This document shows, in pieces, positions 1 through 5,331 of a stretch of 8,166 nucleotides of DNA (within the stretch, counting starts at the first letter, position 1; every line of letters starts with the position of its first letter). The position numbers were made by a program, and so were the translations under genes. The stretch comes from Oscillospiraceae bacterium (GTDB lineage Bacteria; Bacillota_A; Clostridia; Saccharofermentanales; Saccharofermentanaceae): assembly GCA_902803365.1 (NCBI GenBank), contig CADCPU010000185.1, positions 1 through 8,166 on the forward strand, read 5' to 3'. The notes under the pieces were generated by a model that saw only the letters and a list, made by a program, of their open reading frames with translations, did no database searches and was not told the DNA's origin.

Positions 1-588
1 GCGGACGGCCTTAAGAACGGCGATGCATTCAGCCACACCATAATGATGATCACTATGGTCTCGATCGCATTTATCGCATCGGGACTTAACTCGATCGCCT
101 CTACTTCATTTACAAGAGAAGGCGTTCATATCGATCTTATAAAATACCTTCCGGCCGATATCTCGCTTCAGATAAGGGCAAAGGCTCAGGTATCGATCAT
201 AATCACGTTCGTACCGCTTATGATCGCACTTGTTACACTTTCGATAATGATGGAAGATCCGATGATCGCGATCCTCTATATCCCTATCACGCTGATGGGC
301 AATATGATCGCATGCTTTACCGGTATGACGATGGATTCTATCGCGCCTTATACGATCTGGTCAGACGAACTGAGCGCACTTCGAGGAAACCTCAACTGCT
401 TCTTTAATCTCGCATCAGAACTCATCGTCGCACTTGTTCTCGGTGCGATATCATTCGGGCTGTATAAGCTTACGGGAAATTACATCGCAGTTATAACAGT
501 CAATGCAGTCGTGCTCGTTATCGCGACACTCTGGGGCATCTTTAAGGGCACCAAAGTCATCAGGAAAAATATCGAATCACTTACGTAA
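1..588 (+). CDS. ABC-2-type transporter permease subunit, C-terminal part (5' end outside window)
   Basis: The reading frame is open from base 1 and ends at TAA 586-588, giving about 195 visible residues; the true start lies upstream, so the internal Met codons near 43 are not taken as starts. Four to five hydrophobic segments are visible, including one at the left edge, one after the motif NSIASTSFTREG, and a last one just before the basic tail ending KVIRKNIESLT. The phrase NSIASTSFTREG followed by a short amphipathic stretch (LIKYLPADISLQIRAK) resembles a class of large ABC-2 permeases common in Clostridia, in which this segment follows a membrane helix. The substrate is unknown. An ATP-binding partner would be expected upstream, outside the window. 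The gene converges on the next one with 2 bp between stops, and no hairpin terminator is visible at its end. The family call rests on motif resemblance only. Confidence 0.65.
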   Translation, partial: ADGLKNGDAFSHTIMMITMVSIAFIASGLNSIASTSFTREGVHIDLIKYLPADISLQIRAKAQVSIIITFVPLMIALVTLSIMMEDPMIAILYIPITLMGNMIACFTGMTMDSIAPYTIWSDELSALRGNLNCFFNLASELIVALVLGAISFGLYKLTGNYIAVITVNAVVLVIATLWGIFKGTKVIRKNIESLT

Positions 589-590
589 CA

Positions 591-1052
591 TCACAGATCC
601 ATTGGAGTGATAATACCGCCCATATAGAACGGAACGATCACGCATGCTGCAAGTGCGATAAAGAGCGCGATCAGATTAAGGATCATCGAAGCTTTCGTGT
701 TCTTCTTTTCCTTAAGTTTGCTGCTCCTTATGACTCCCGCCAAAGCAAGTGAAGCCGCCGGAAGAGCACCGATCATGAGCATATCGGAATGACTGAGCTT
801 TGATTCCGAGTATGCGACTACGGCAAACAGGACCGCCGTGATGAGGAAGCTCAGGATAAAAAAGAACATGTCCTTCACCTTGGTGTTAAGACCGAACACG
901 AGATTAATGATGATGCAGATGGCGAAAAGTGCCACACAGATGATCTGCATTACCCCCGTACCGAACGGGATACCGACCATAAAAAACGTCATGACCATGG
1001 AGATGATCGCGATAAAGATACCAAGTACGTAAACTCTTTTTTCAGAAGCCAT
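591..1052 (-). CDS. Small multi-pass membrane protein of unknown function
   Basis: This encodes 153 residues starting MASEKRVYV and ending GGIITPMDL. Five hydrophobic segments are visible at about residues 7-26, 33-55, 62-82, 91-108 and 121-143. A short basic loop (SSKLKEKKNTK, 110-120) precedes the last helix and is probably cytoplasmic. I do not recognise a family; the arrangement is reminiscent of small DUF membrane proteins in Clostridia. The start at 1052 is chosen because AGGAGGTG lies 4 bases upstream of this ATG; a longer reading from TTG at 1067 would start right at the ribosome site. The gene stands alone on this strand, diverging from the REC-GGDEF gene and converging on the permease. 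Reality as a gene is well supported by the strong ribosome site and protein-like composition; function is unknown. Confidence 0.75.
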   Translation of the reverse strand: MASEKRVYVLGIFIAIISMVMTFFMVGIPFGTGVMQIICVALFAICIIINLVFGLNTKVKDMFFFILSFLITAVLFAVVAYSESKLSHSDMLMIGALPAASLALAGVIRSSKLKEKKNTKASMILNLIALFIALAACVIVPFYMGGIITPMDL

Positions 1053-1056
1053 AAGA

Positions 1057-1064
1057 CACCTCCT
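1057..1064 (-). promoter_or_regulatory. Strong Shine-Dalgarno site that fixes the start of the small membrane protein
   Basis: On the minus strand the sequence reads AGGAGGTG, then TCTT, then ATG at 1052. It matches the anti-Shine-Dalgarno sequence almost fully. It excludes the in-frame TTG at 1067, which would be translated through the ribosome site itself. The 4-base spacing from the end of the extended match (about 6 bases from AGGAGG) is short but workable. Confidence 0.8.
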
Positions 1065-1099
1065 CAAAACACTATATCCATACCCTGTTATATACAGTC

Positions 1100-1132
1100 A
1101 TTGTAGCAAAATCGGTAAAACATGTGTATACT
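1100..1132. promoter_or_regulatory. Candidate overlapping divergent promoters
   Basis: The 127-bp gap between the divergent genes contains, on the minus strand, TACACA (1123-1128) and TACAAT (1100-1105) with a 17-base spacer, which could serve the small membrane protein. On the plus strand TATACT (1127-1132) is a plausible -10 for the diguanylate cyclase gene, but the best upstream match, TTGTAG (1101-1106), is 20 bases away. The minus -35 and plus -10 would share bases. These are pattern matches only. Confidence 0.3.
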
Positions 1133-1179
1133 TAAAGATATTTTAATGGTCGCTTTTTAAGCTTAAGAGGACGGGAAAT

Positions 1180-2529
1180 ATGAAGAAGATCCTTATCGTG
1201 GATAATGAAGACGGTAAATTTGCTCAAGAGATCCTTGAAGCAGATTATGACGTAACGTGTGTTGATTCTGCAGAAAAAGCAATTGAAGTATTTGACGAGT
1301 GCAAGCCCGATCTTGTCTTGTCCGATCTTTTCATGCCTTCCATGACAGGATTCGACCTTCACAAGATCCTTCTTCAGAAGACCGGAGCAAAAGTCCCGAT
1401 AATGTACATGACTCAGGACGAGAACGAGGAAGAAGAAGGCAAGGTCTTCGATATGGGCGCATCCGACTATATCAGGAAACCATTCAGCGCCAACAGTCTC
1501 CTCACAAGGATCGAGAATGTATTCAATAACCTCGAGCTCATAAGGGACTTAAAAGCAGAAGCGACGATCGATAAGCTTACGGGCTTTCTTAATAAGGCGG
1601 CATCACAGTCCGTCTTCCCTAACCTCTGCGAGAAAGAGAGCGGCGTTCTCATGATAATCGACCTCGACAGTTTTAAGCCTGTCAACGATATCTATGGTCA
1701 CGCTAGCGGCGATAAGCTCCTCACTTCTTTCGCGGAACTTATCAGAGGCAACATCAAGGCAAATGACGTCGCAGGCAGGATCGGCGGCGATGAGTTCATT
1801 CTCTTCCTTCGCGGTGTTCGCGATGAAAAAGAGATCGCATCCCTAACAGACAGGATCAACAAGGGACTTCTGACGACGACTTATAACATCCTCGGACGCG
1901 ACATGGCGATCCCGATCGGTCTTTCCGCCGGTGCCGTATTTGTACCGAGAGACGGCAAGGAATATGACGATCTTTTCAGGAAAGCCGACAAGGCCCTCTA
2001 CCTGGTCAAGCAGAACGGCAAGCACGGCTATGCTGTCTATAACAGATTCGGCAATTCCCAGAAGACCGATAAGAATGATAACGATATGAAGCACCTCAGC
2101 ATGATCTTCGAAGAAAGGTCAACATCAGACGGTGCCCTCTGGCTCGGAACCGAAGCGTTCAGCAACGTCTACAAGTTCCTGATCCGCTATATACAGAGCT
2201 ACCACGGAGTAGCATATAAGATCCTCTTCACTTTGCTTCCGACAGTCGGAGGCATCAGCGACGAGCACATCGCCGAACTCGCGAGAGCGTTCGGAGACAT
2301 GCTCAGCAAGTCCCTCCGCAAGAGCGACATCATGATGCAGAGCAAGCCGAACCAGTTCTTCCTTCTCCTGCCCGATCTCGATGAAGACCACGTTCAGGAC
2401 GTAGTCCAAAGGATCACGGAACAGTGGAAGACTTCCAATTTTGCTGACAAGGCAAGCATCATCTGCGAATCTGAGATCATCCTGCCCGAAGACGGAAACA
2501 GGAACAATTTAAATCGCCGTTCCTCATAA
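1180..2529 (+). CDS. Response regulator / diguanylate cyclase: REC - GGDEF - degenerate GGDEF-like domain
   Basis: The 449-residue protein has no signal peptide or membrane segment, so it is cytosolic. Residues 1-118 form a receiver domain with an acidic pocket (D8, E10/D11), phospho-acceptor D49 in SDLFMP, T78 and K100-P101. Residues 130-288 form a GGDEF domain with DKLTGFLNK, IIDLDSFKPVND, YGHASGDKLL and an intact GGDEF (202-206), so it should make cyclic di-GMP from two GTP. The product-inhibition RxxD site reads KxxD (K193, D196). Residues about 303-430 look like a second GGDEF fold: LGTEAFSNVYKFLIRY followed by SLRKSDIMMQSKPNQFFLLL, which aligns in pattern with SLRxSDxxxRxGGDEFxLLL but lacks catalytic residues. 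The start has AAGAGG (1165-1170) 9 bases upstream. No histidine kinase is adjacent. No terminator follows before the tRNA promoter. Confidence 0.9.
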   Translation: MKKILIVDNEDGKFAQEILEADYDVTCVDSAEKAIEVFDECKPDLVLSDLFMPSMTGFDLHKILLQKTGAKVPIMYMTQDENEEEEGKVFDMGASDYIRKPFSANSLLTRIENVFNNLELIRDLKAEATIDKLTGFLNKAASQSVFPNLCEKESGVLMIIDLDSFKPVNDIYGHASGDKLLTSFAELIRGNIKANDVAGRIGGDEFILFLRGVRDEKEIASLTDRINKGLLTTTYNILGRDMAIPIGLSAGAVFVPRDGKEYDDLFRKADKALYLVKQNGKHGYAVYNRFGNSQKTDKNDNDMKHLSMIFEERSTSDGALWLGTEAFSNVYKFLIRYIQSYHGVAYKILFTLLPTVGGISDEHIAELARAFGDMLSKSLRKSDIMMQSKPNQFFLLLPDLDEDHVQDVVQRITEQWKTSNFADKASIICESEIILPEDGNRNNLNRRSS

Positions 2530-2534
2530 AGCCA

Positions 2535-2563
2535 TTGACATTTAAACGGATATTATATATAAT
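2535..2563 (+). promoter_or_regulatory. Consensus sigma-A-type promoter of tRNA-Pro
   Basis: TTGACA at 2535-2540 and TATAAT at 2558-2563 are separated by exactly 17 bases, a perfect match to the vegetative consensus. The -10 ends 16 bases before the first tRNA base, leaving a short leader for 5' processing. The -35 begins only 5 bases after the diguanylate cyclase stop. Confidence 0.9.
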
Positions 2564-2579
2564 TTTCGGGCGTAAAGAT

Positions 2580-2655
2580 CGAGGTGTAGCGCAGTTGGTA
2601 GCGTACGTGCTTAGGGAGCATGGGGTCGCAGGTTCAAGTCCTGTCACCTCGACCA
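2580..2655 (+). tRNA. tRNA-Pro, anticodon AGG
   Basis: A full 76-base cloverleaf can be folded. The acceptor stem is CGAGGTG with CACCTCG (7 of 7 pairs), the D stem GCGC with GCGT, the anticodon stem CGTGC with GCATG (one G-U), and the T stem GCAGG with CCTGT around TTCAAGT. The anticodon loop is TTAGGGA, placing A34-G35-G36 as anticodon AGG, which reads the proline codon CCU. The C1-G72 pair, A73 and G35-G36 agree with known bacterial tRNA-Pro identity elements. The CCA end is encoded (2653-2655). It has its own promoter and terminator and stands alone, not in a tRNA cluster. Confidence 0.95.
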
Positions 2656-2667
2656 CTTAAAAACTCA

Positions 2668-2699
2668 AAGCTGTTTCAGTAATGAAGCAGCTTTTTTGT
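2668..2699 (+). terminator. Rho-independent terminator after tRNA-Pro
   Basis: The arms AAGCTGTTTCA (2668-2678) and TGAAGCAGCTT (2683-2693) pair over 11 bp with one T-G wobble around a GTAA loop, and the run of T continues to 2697. It would end both tRNA transcripts and any read-through from the diguanylate cyclase gene. Confidence 0.9.
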
Positions 2700-2718
2700 T
2701 GCCTGTTTTTCGAGCGCC

Positions 2719-2836
2719 CGGCATTTTTACTCCCCTACGAAGCAACCTCGAAAATGCCGTTTTCACTTTTACTGCCTTGGGGAGTAAAAACCAAATGCAC
2801 CGTTTTAACTCTGCTTCCTAAGGGAGTATTTTTTTT
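2719..2836. repeat. Cluster of three copies of a ~30-bp palindrome-cored repeat
   Basis: Copy 1 (+, 2728-2759) begins TACTCCCCTACGAAGCA. Copy 3 (-, 2828 down to about 2793) begins TACTCCCTTAGGAAGCA, matching copy 1 at 15 of 17 bases. Copy 2 (-, 2786 down to about 2752) begins TACTCCCCAAGGCAGTA. Copies 2 and 3 then both continue with AAAACGG and CATTT, so they are direct repeats with a period of about 42 bp, and copy 1 is inverted. Each has a quasi-palindromic core of the type CTnCCTwAGGnAG. Several foldings compete: CGGCATTTT/AAAATGCCG (2719-2727 with 2751-2759), a perfect 12-bp pairing of 2724-2735 with 2779-2790, and a local hairpin of copy 2 (2767-2773 with 2783-2789). No open frame or transposase accompanies it. 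Confidence 0.7.
2813..2836 (+). terminator. Terminator-like hairpin within repeat copy 3
   Basis: CTTCC (2814-2818) can pair with GGGAG (2822-2826), including one T-G pair, around a three-base loop, followed by TA and eight T (2829-2836). On the plus strand this resembles a weak intrinsic terminator, possibly a backup to the one at 2668-2699. The stem is short, so the T-run could be incidental to the repeat. Confidence 0.35.
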
Positions 2837-2844
2837 AAGAGCAC

Positions 2845-2870
2845 GAAAAAAGGAGGCTCATCGCCTCCTT
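2845..2870 (-). terminator. Rho-independent terminator of the TerB-like gene
   Basis: On the minus strand AAGGAGGC, loop GATGA, GCCTCCTT is followed by further T residues (complement of the A-run at 2846-2849). The stem is 8 bp and perfect. It lies 21 bases past the stop of the TerB-like gene and works only in that direction, because the plus side lacks a T-run. Confidence 0.88.
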
Positions 2871-2890
2871 CTGTGTGTGCTTTTAAAATC

Positions 2891-3619
2891 TCAGTTGCCG
2901 TTTCTTAAGGACGAGATCTGATTTGCATCGATGATCTTGCTGGAACCGCAATAAGGACAATTGGCCTTAAGGTATGTGCTGTCGAGTTCCATCGTTCCTC
3001 CGCAGTGCGAACATGTGAGGTCGACCTGCGTGACTTTCTTCTCCTTCTTCTCGAAAGTACAGCCTGTGCGGCGTGTTACGTATTCCTTGAAGAGCTCGAC
3101 TGCTTTCTCCTCCTGAGGAGTTACGCCGCCTGTTGCATTGGCGATCGTGTCGATGTCATTTACAAAGGATACGAGAGGAGCTGCCTCAGCCTTATCGAGG
3201 AATCTCTGCACCATCATGAAATTGATGTTGGTGCAATTTGCGATGTCTCTGACCTTGTTCTTGTTCGTATCGTCGATCCTCGGATCGCTCATGATCTTGC
3301 TTGCGACCGAATCGATCTCGATCTGCTCTGCCGGAGATATGCTTCCGTCTACTCTCGCGATGTAGCAGCAGAGGGCGAGCTTTCCGAGCATTGTATTTGT
3401 ATAAGCGGCATCGGCAATTGCTTTGGGAGAAGCCGTGGGAGCCGAAGATCTCGAGCTGACCGTATTGTACTGCGGCTGCGGAGCGTTCTTGTTCATCAAG
3501 TTATTAACGAGTGTCACTCCTGCGGCGGCACTGGCTGATGCGACAGCGGTACCGATCAGTGAATCCATTCCTCTTACGGGAACTCCGAGCATTTGTTTCA
3601 TAAGGAATTTGCCCAACAT
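2891..3619 (-). CDS. TerB-like domain protein with C-terminal zinc ribbon
   Basis: The protein has 242 residues. An N-terminal weakly hydrophobic Ala/Val-rich stretch (21-42) could be an amphipathic or membrane-associated helix. A Ser/Ala/Pro-rich linker follows (45-66). Residues about 75-182 are helical and contain LALCCYIARVDGSISPAEQ (81-99), the kind of helix-plus-acidic-loop seen in TerB/DjlA-like domains, and a second similar loop at VTPQEEKAVELF (166-177). The C-terminus carries two CxxC knuckles, C203-SH-C206 and C221-PY-C224, spaced as in a zinc ribbon that binds one zinc ion. GGAGG lies 8 bases before the ATG. It has its own candidate promoter and a strong terminator, so it is probably monocistronic. 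TerB domains occur in membrane-linked stress and defence-related proteins, but no specific function is claimed here. Confidence 0.8.
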   Translation of the reverse strand: MLGKFLMKQMLGVPVRGMDSLIGTAVASASAAAGVTLVNNLMNKNAPQPQYNTVSSRSSAPTASPKAIADAAYTNTMLGKLALCCYIARVDGSISPAEQIEIDSVASKIMSDPRIDDTNKNKVRDIANCTNINFMMVQRFLDKAEAAPLVSFVNDIDTIANATGGVTPQEEKAVELFKEYVTRRTGCTFEKKEKKVTQVDLTCSHCGGTMELDSTYLKANCPYCGSSKIIDANQISSLRNGN

Positions 3620-3651
3620 ATCAGTAACCTCCGTTCGTATTTCTGATGTAG

Positions 3652-3678
3652 ATTATATAATATCGCGCATGGCTTCAA
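3652..3678 (-). promoter_or_regulatory. Candidate promoter of the TerB-like gene
   Basis: On the minus strand TTGAAG (complement of 3673-3678) precedes a perfect TATAAT (complement of 3652-3657) with a short 15-base spacer. The -10 sits about 32 bases before the start codon at 3619. It lies in the 88-bp gap after the lipoprotein gene, where no terminator is visible, so read-through from the upstream operon is also possible. An inverted repeat, ATAATATC (3657-3664) with GATATTAT (3694-3701), flanks the -35 and overlaps the -10 by one base. Confidence 0.5.
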
Positions 3679-3707
3679 AAAGAGTTTCTAGCGGATATTA
3701 TGATCTT

Positions 3708-4289
3708 TTATTCCGCTCTGGTATAAGTAATAGATGAGACCTGATCACCGTCGAGCATAAACGACAGTACAGCGTCGCCGTCAGCATATACGAGAGCCTT
3801 GTCAGACTCGTCGGAAGGCGTGTTGTATAAACCCTTGATCTCGTCAGCTGACATGCCGATATAAGCGCCTTCGGCAGTCGTTACCGCATCGGACTTGAGC
3901 GCGATCGAAGCGACGTAATCCTTCTCGCCCTGAGGGTATGTGTAGATCACAAAATCCTTGTATGTATATGTCTTATCAAGGCCCTGGAAAGCACAGGACT
4001 CTGACTCAAAATAGTCCTCCGGATCGCCAAGGGAATCGATGAAGAGCGACAAAGGCATATTTACTGAGATCTTCTGACCCTTTACCGGGAATACGAAGGC
4101 AGATCCTGCCGTATAGGAAGAGTCGTCAGCCTGCGGAGCTGCTGCTTCGCCCTGATCGCCTGATGCTGCCGCTGTTGTAGTTGTGTTCGTATCATTATCG
4201 CCGCCTGCTGCCTGCTCCTTATCTGATGAGCATGCTGCCGTCATCATGGCTAATGCTGCTATAGCGGCAATCACTTTAACATGTTTCAT
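3708..4289 (-). CDS. Putative lipoprotein with two SmpA/BLIP-like repeats, coupled to the SGNH gene
   Basis: The 193-residue protein starts with a basic lipoprotein signal: MKHVK, a hydrophobic stretch, then TAAC with C20 as the likely lipidated residue; Thr at -3 is unusual for a lipobox. Residues 21-60 are a low-complexity Asp/Thr/Ala/Ser linker typical of surface lipoproteins. The folded part seems to hold two weakly similar units, about 74-131 (SVNMPLSLFIDSLGDPEDYF ... VASIAL) and 142-189 (AYIGMSADEIKGLYNTPSDE ... VSSITY), each of the small SmpA/OmlA/BLIP-like pattern of helix, Pro turn and strands. This is inference from pattern. The start codon overlaps the stop of the SGNH gene as ATGA (4286-4289), with GGAGG about 7 bases before it, indicating translational coupling and a shared task at the cell surface. 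Its function is unknown. Confidence 0.8.
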   Translation of the reverse strand: MKHVKVIAAIAALAMMTAACSSDKEQAAGGDNDTNTTTTAAASGDQGEAAAPQADDSSYTAGSAFVFPVKGQKISVNMPLSLFIDSLGDPEDYFESESCAFQGLDKTYTYKDFVIYTYPQGEKDYVASIALKSDAVTTAEGAYIGMSADEIKGLYNTPSDESDKALVYADGDAVLSFMLDGDQVSSITYTRAE

Positions 4290-5320
4290 TTGTTGTCCTC
4301 CAGTTCGCGTTTCTGCTTTTCTATCATTGTATTATATAATGCCGTTTTTTCATTATATTCTTCGACATATTCCGGATCTTCCCTGTGGTCCTTAAGATCG
4401 TAGTTCTCCTTTAAGTAACGACCGAAGTAGACTGCGAGTTTCTCAGCTCCGCTCAGGTTCAGATGAAGTCCTGCGTCATAGGTGTCCACGCTCATATCAA
4501 GACCGATCTCCTCCTGAAGAGGGATCATGTTGATATAAGGAAGATCATTGTCCTTCGCATATTGGACGATCTGGTCGTCCCATTCGTTGTACCAATGAGG
4601 ATATTCCGTCGGAGCTTTTATGAGAACGAGCTTGATGCCCTTCTCTTTGCACAGGGCCGTCATCTTATCGAGGTAGCTCATCGCATTGCTTCCGAGCGTA
4701 TAATCGCTCAGCGGCATAGGATCCGGGAAGCCTGTCTGAGGTCTTACGTCGATCCTCATATAGTAGCCGTTTACGGTCACCGGATCTTTCTTGAACATAT
4801 ACTTGATATCGTTCATCGTAAGTTCCGACCAGCGCGAATGATACCTCAGGATCGGGAATACATAGTCGATGAAGTTCTCTTCTTCCGTCATGGAAGCCTT
4901 AACGTCATCGATCTTGCTCTTGGACCAGCGCATGCCGTCTAATGTCATCCTGTTATATGTCTCTTTCTGAGGCTTGTCATACTTAAGCGAGAGAACATTA
5001 AATACGACTACATCAGGTGTCTCGTAACGGAGCGTGTCCTCAAGGAGATAGTAGGACTGCCAAGGCAGCTGCTGCGCGCTTCCCCTGATGTAGGAAGTGA
5101 TGCCGTATTCTTCCCAGAGCTTTATCGTGGAGATATTCTCGTAGACTTCGCAGTCGCCGATAAAGACAACGTCATGCGGGAGCTTCTCGTCGTAATATTC
5201 CTCGATCATCGCGCCTTCCACGATGTCATCCTGGTATTTGGGCACGAGGAGTTTTTGGGCAAGATAGAGCATGCCTATGGTAGAGATCGTTATCAGCAAA
5301 AATGTGATTGTTTTCTTCAT
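4286..5320 (-). CDS. Membrane-anchored SGNH/DltD-like protein, probable envelope polymer acyl-transfer partner
   Basis: The 344-residue protein has one N-terminal membrane segment (about 4-21) as an uncleaved anchor and an extracellular domain, the layout of DltD and AlgJ-type partners of MBOAT enzymes. SGNH blocks can be placed: VVFIGDCEVY (51-60) as block I, G80 in YIRGSAQQ as block II, N108 in VVFNVLS as block III, and D282/H286 in YDAGLHLNLSGAEK as block V. The position normally holding the Ser nucleophile is C57. The spacing D-x-x-x-H is one longer than the usual DxxH. A charged helical tail (about 311-344) extends past the usual domain end. AAGGAG overlaps the MBOAT stop 7 bases before the ATG, and the gap to the MBOAT gene is 11 bp. 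The role is inferred from family and context. Confidence 0.85.
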   Translation of the reverse strand: MKKTITFLLITISTIGMLYLAQKLLVPKYQDDIVEGAMIEEYYDEKLPHDVVFIGDCEVYENISTIKLWEEYGITSYIRGSAQQLPWQSYYLLEDTLRYETPDVVVFNVLSLKYDKPQKETYNRMTLDGMRWSKSKIDDVKASMTEEENFIDYVFPILRYHSRWSELTMNDIKYMFKKDPVTVNGYYMRIDVRPQTGFPDPMPLSDYTLGSNAMSYLDKMTALCKEKGIKLVLIKAPTEYPHWYNEWDDQIVQYAKDNDLPYINMIPLQEEIGLDMSVDTYDAGLHLNLSGAEKLAVYFGRYLKENYDLKDHREDPEYVEEYNEKTALYNTMIEKQKRELEDNK

Positions 5321-5331
5321 GCTCCTGCTCC

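Noticed and set aside
1053..1067. A longer start for the small membrane protein at TTG (1067)
   Set aside because: It would place the ribosome site AGGAGG inside the coding sequence; ATG at 1052 has that site directly upstream.
1088..1100. A CTGTTATATACAG quasi-palindrome between the divergent genes as an operator
   Set aside because: Only the outer four bases of each arm pair cleanly and the centre is plain AT-rich promoter-like sequence.
2752..2828. A minimal CRISPR array (two direct repeats with a spacer)
   Set aside because: The two copies diverge, the unique part between them is only a few bases, a third copy is inverted, and no cas gene is present.
2682..2921. A 79-codon plus-strand open frame between the tRNA and the TerB-like gene
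   Set aside because: It begins inside the tRNA terminator stem, runs through the repeats and the opposite terminator, has no ribosome site, and its composition is not protein-like.
3005..3538. A 177-codon plus-strand open frame opposite the TerB-like gene
   Set aside because: It is antisense to a gene with clear zinc-ribbon motifs, a promoter and a terminator; the product is Cys/Arg-rich with no domain resemblance.
4463..4942. A 159-codon plus-strand open frame opposite the SGNH gene
   Set aside because: It is the mirror frame of a well-supported coding gene, with no ribosome site and no recognisable motif.
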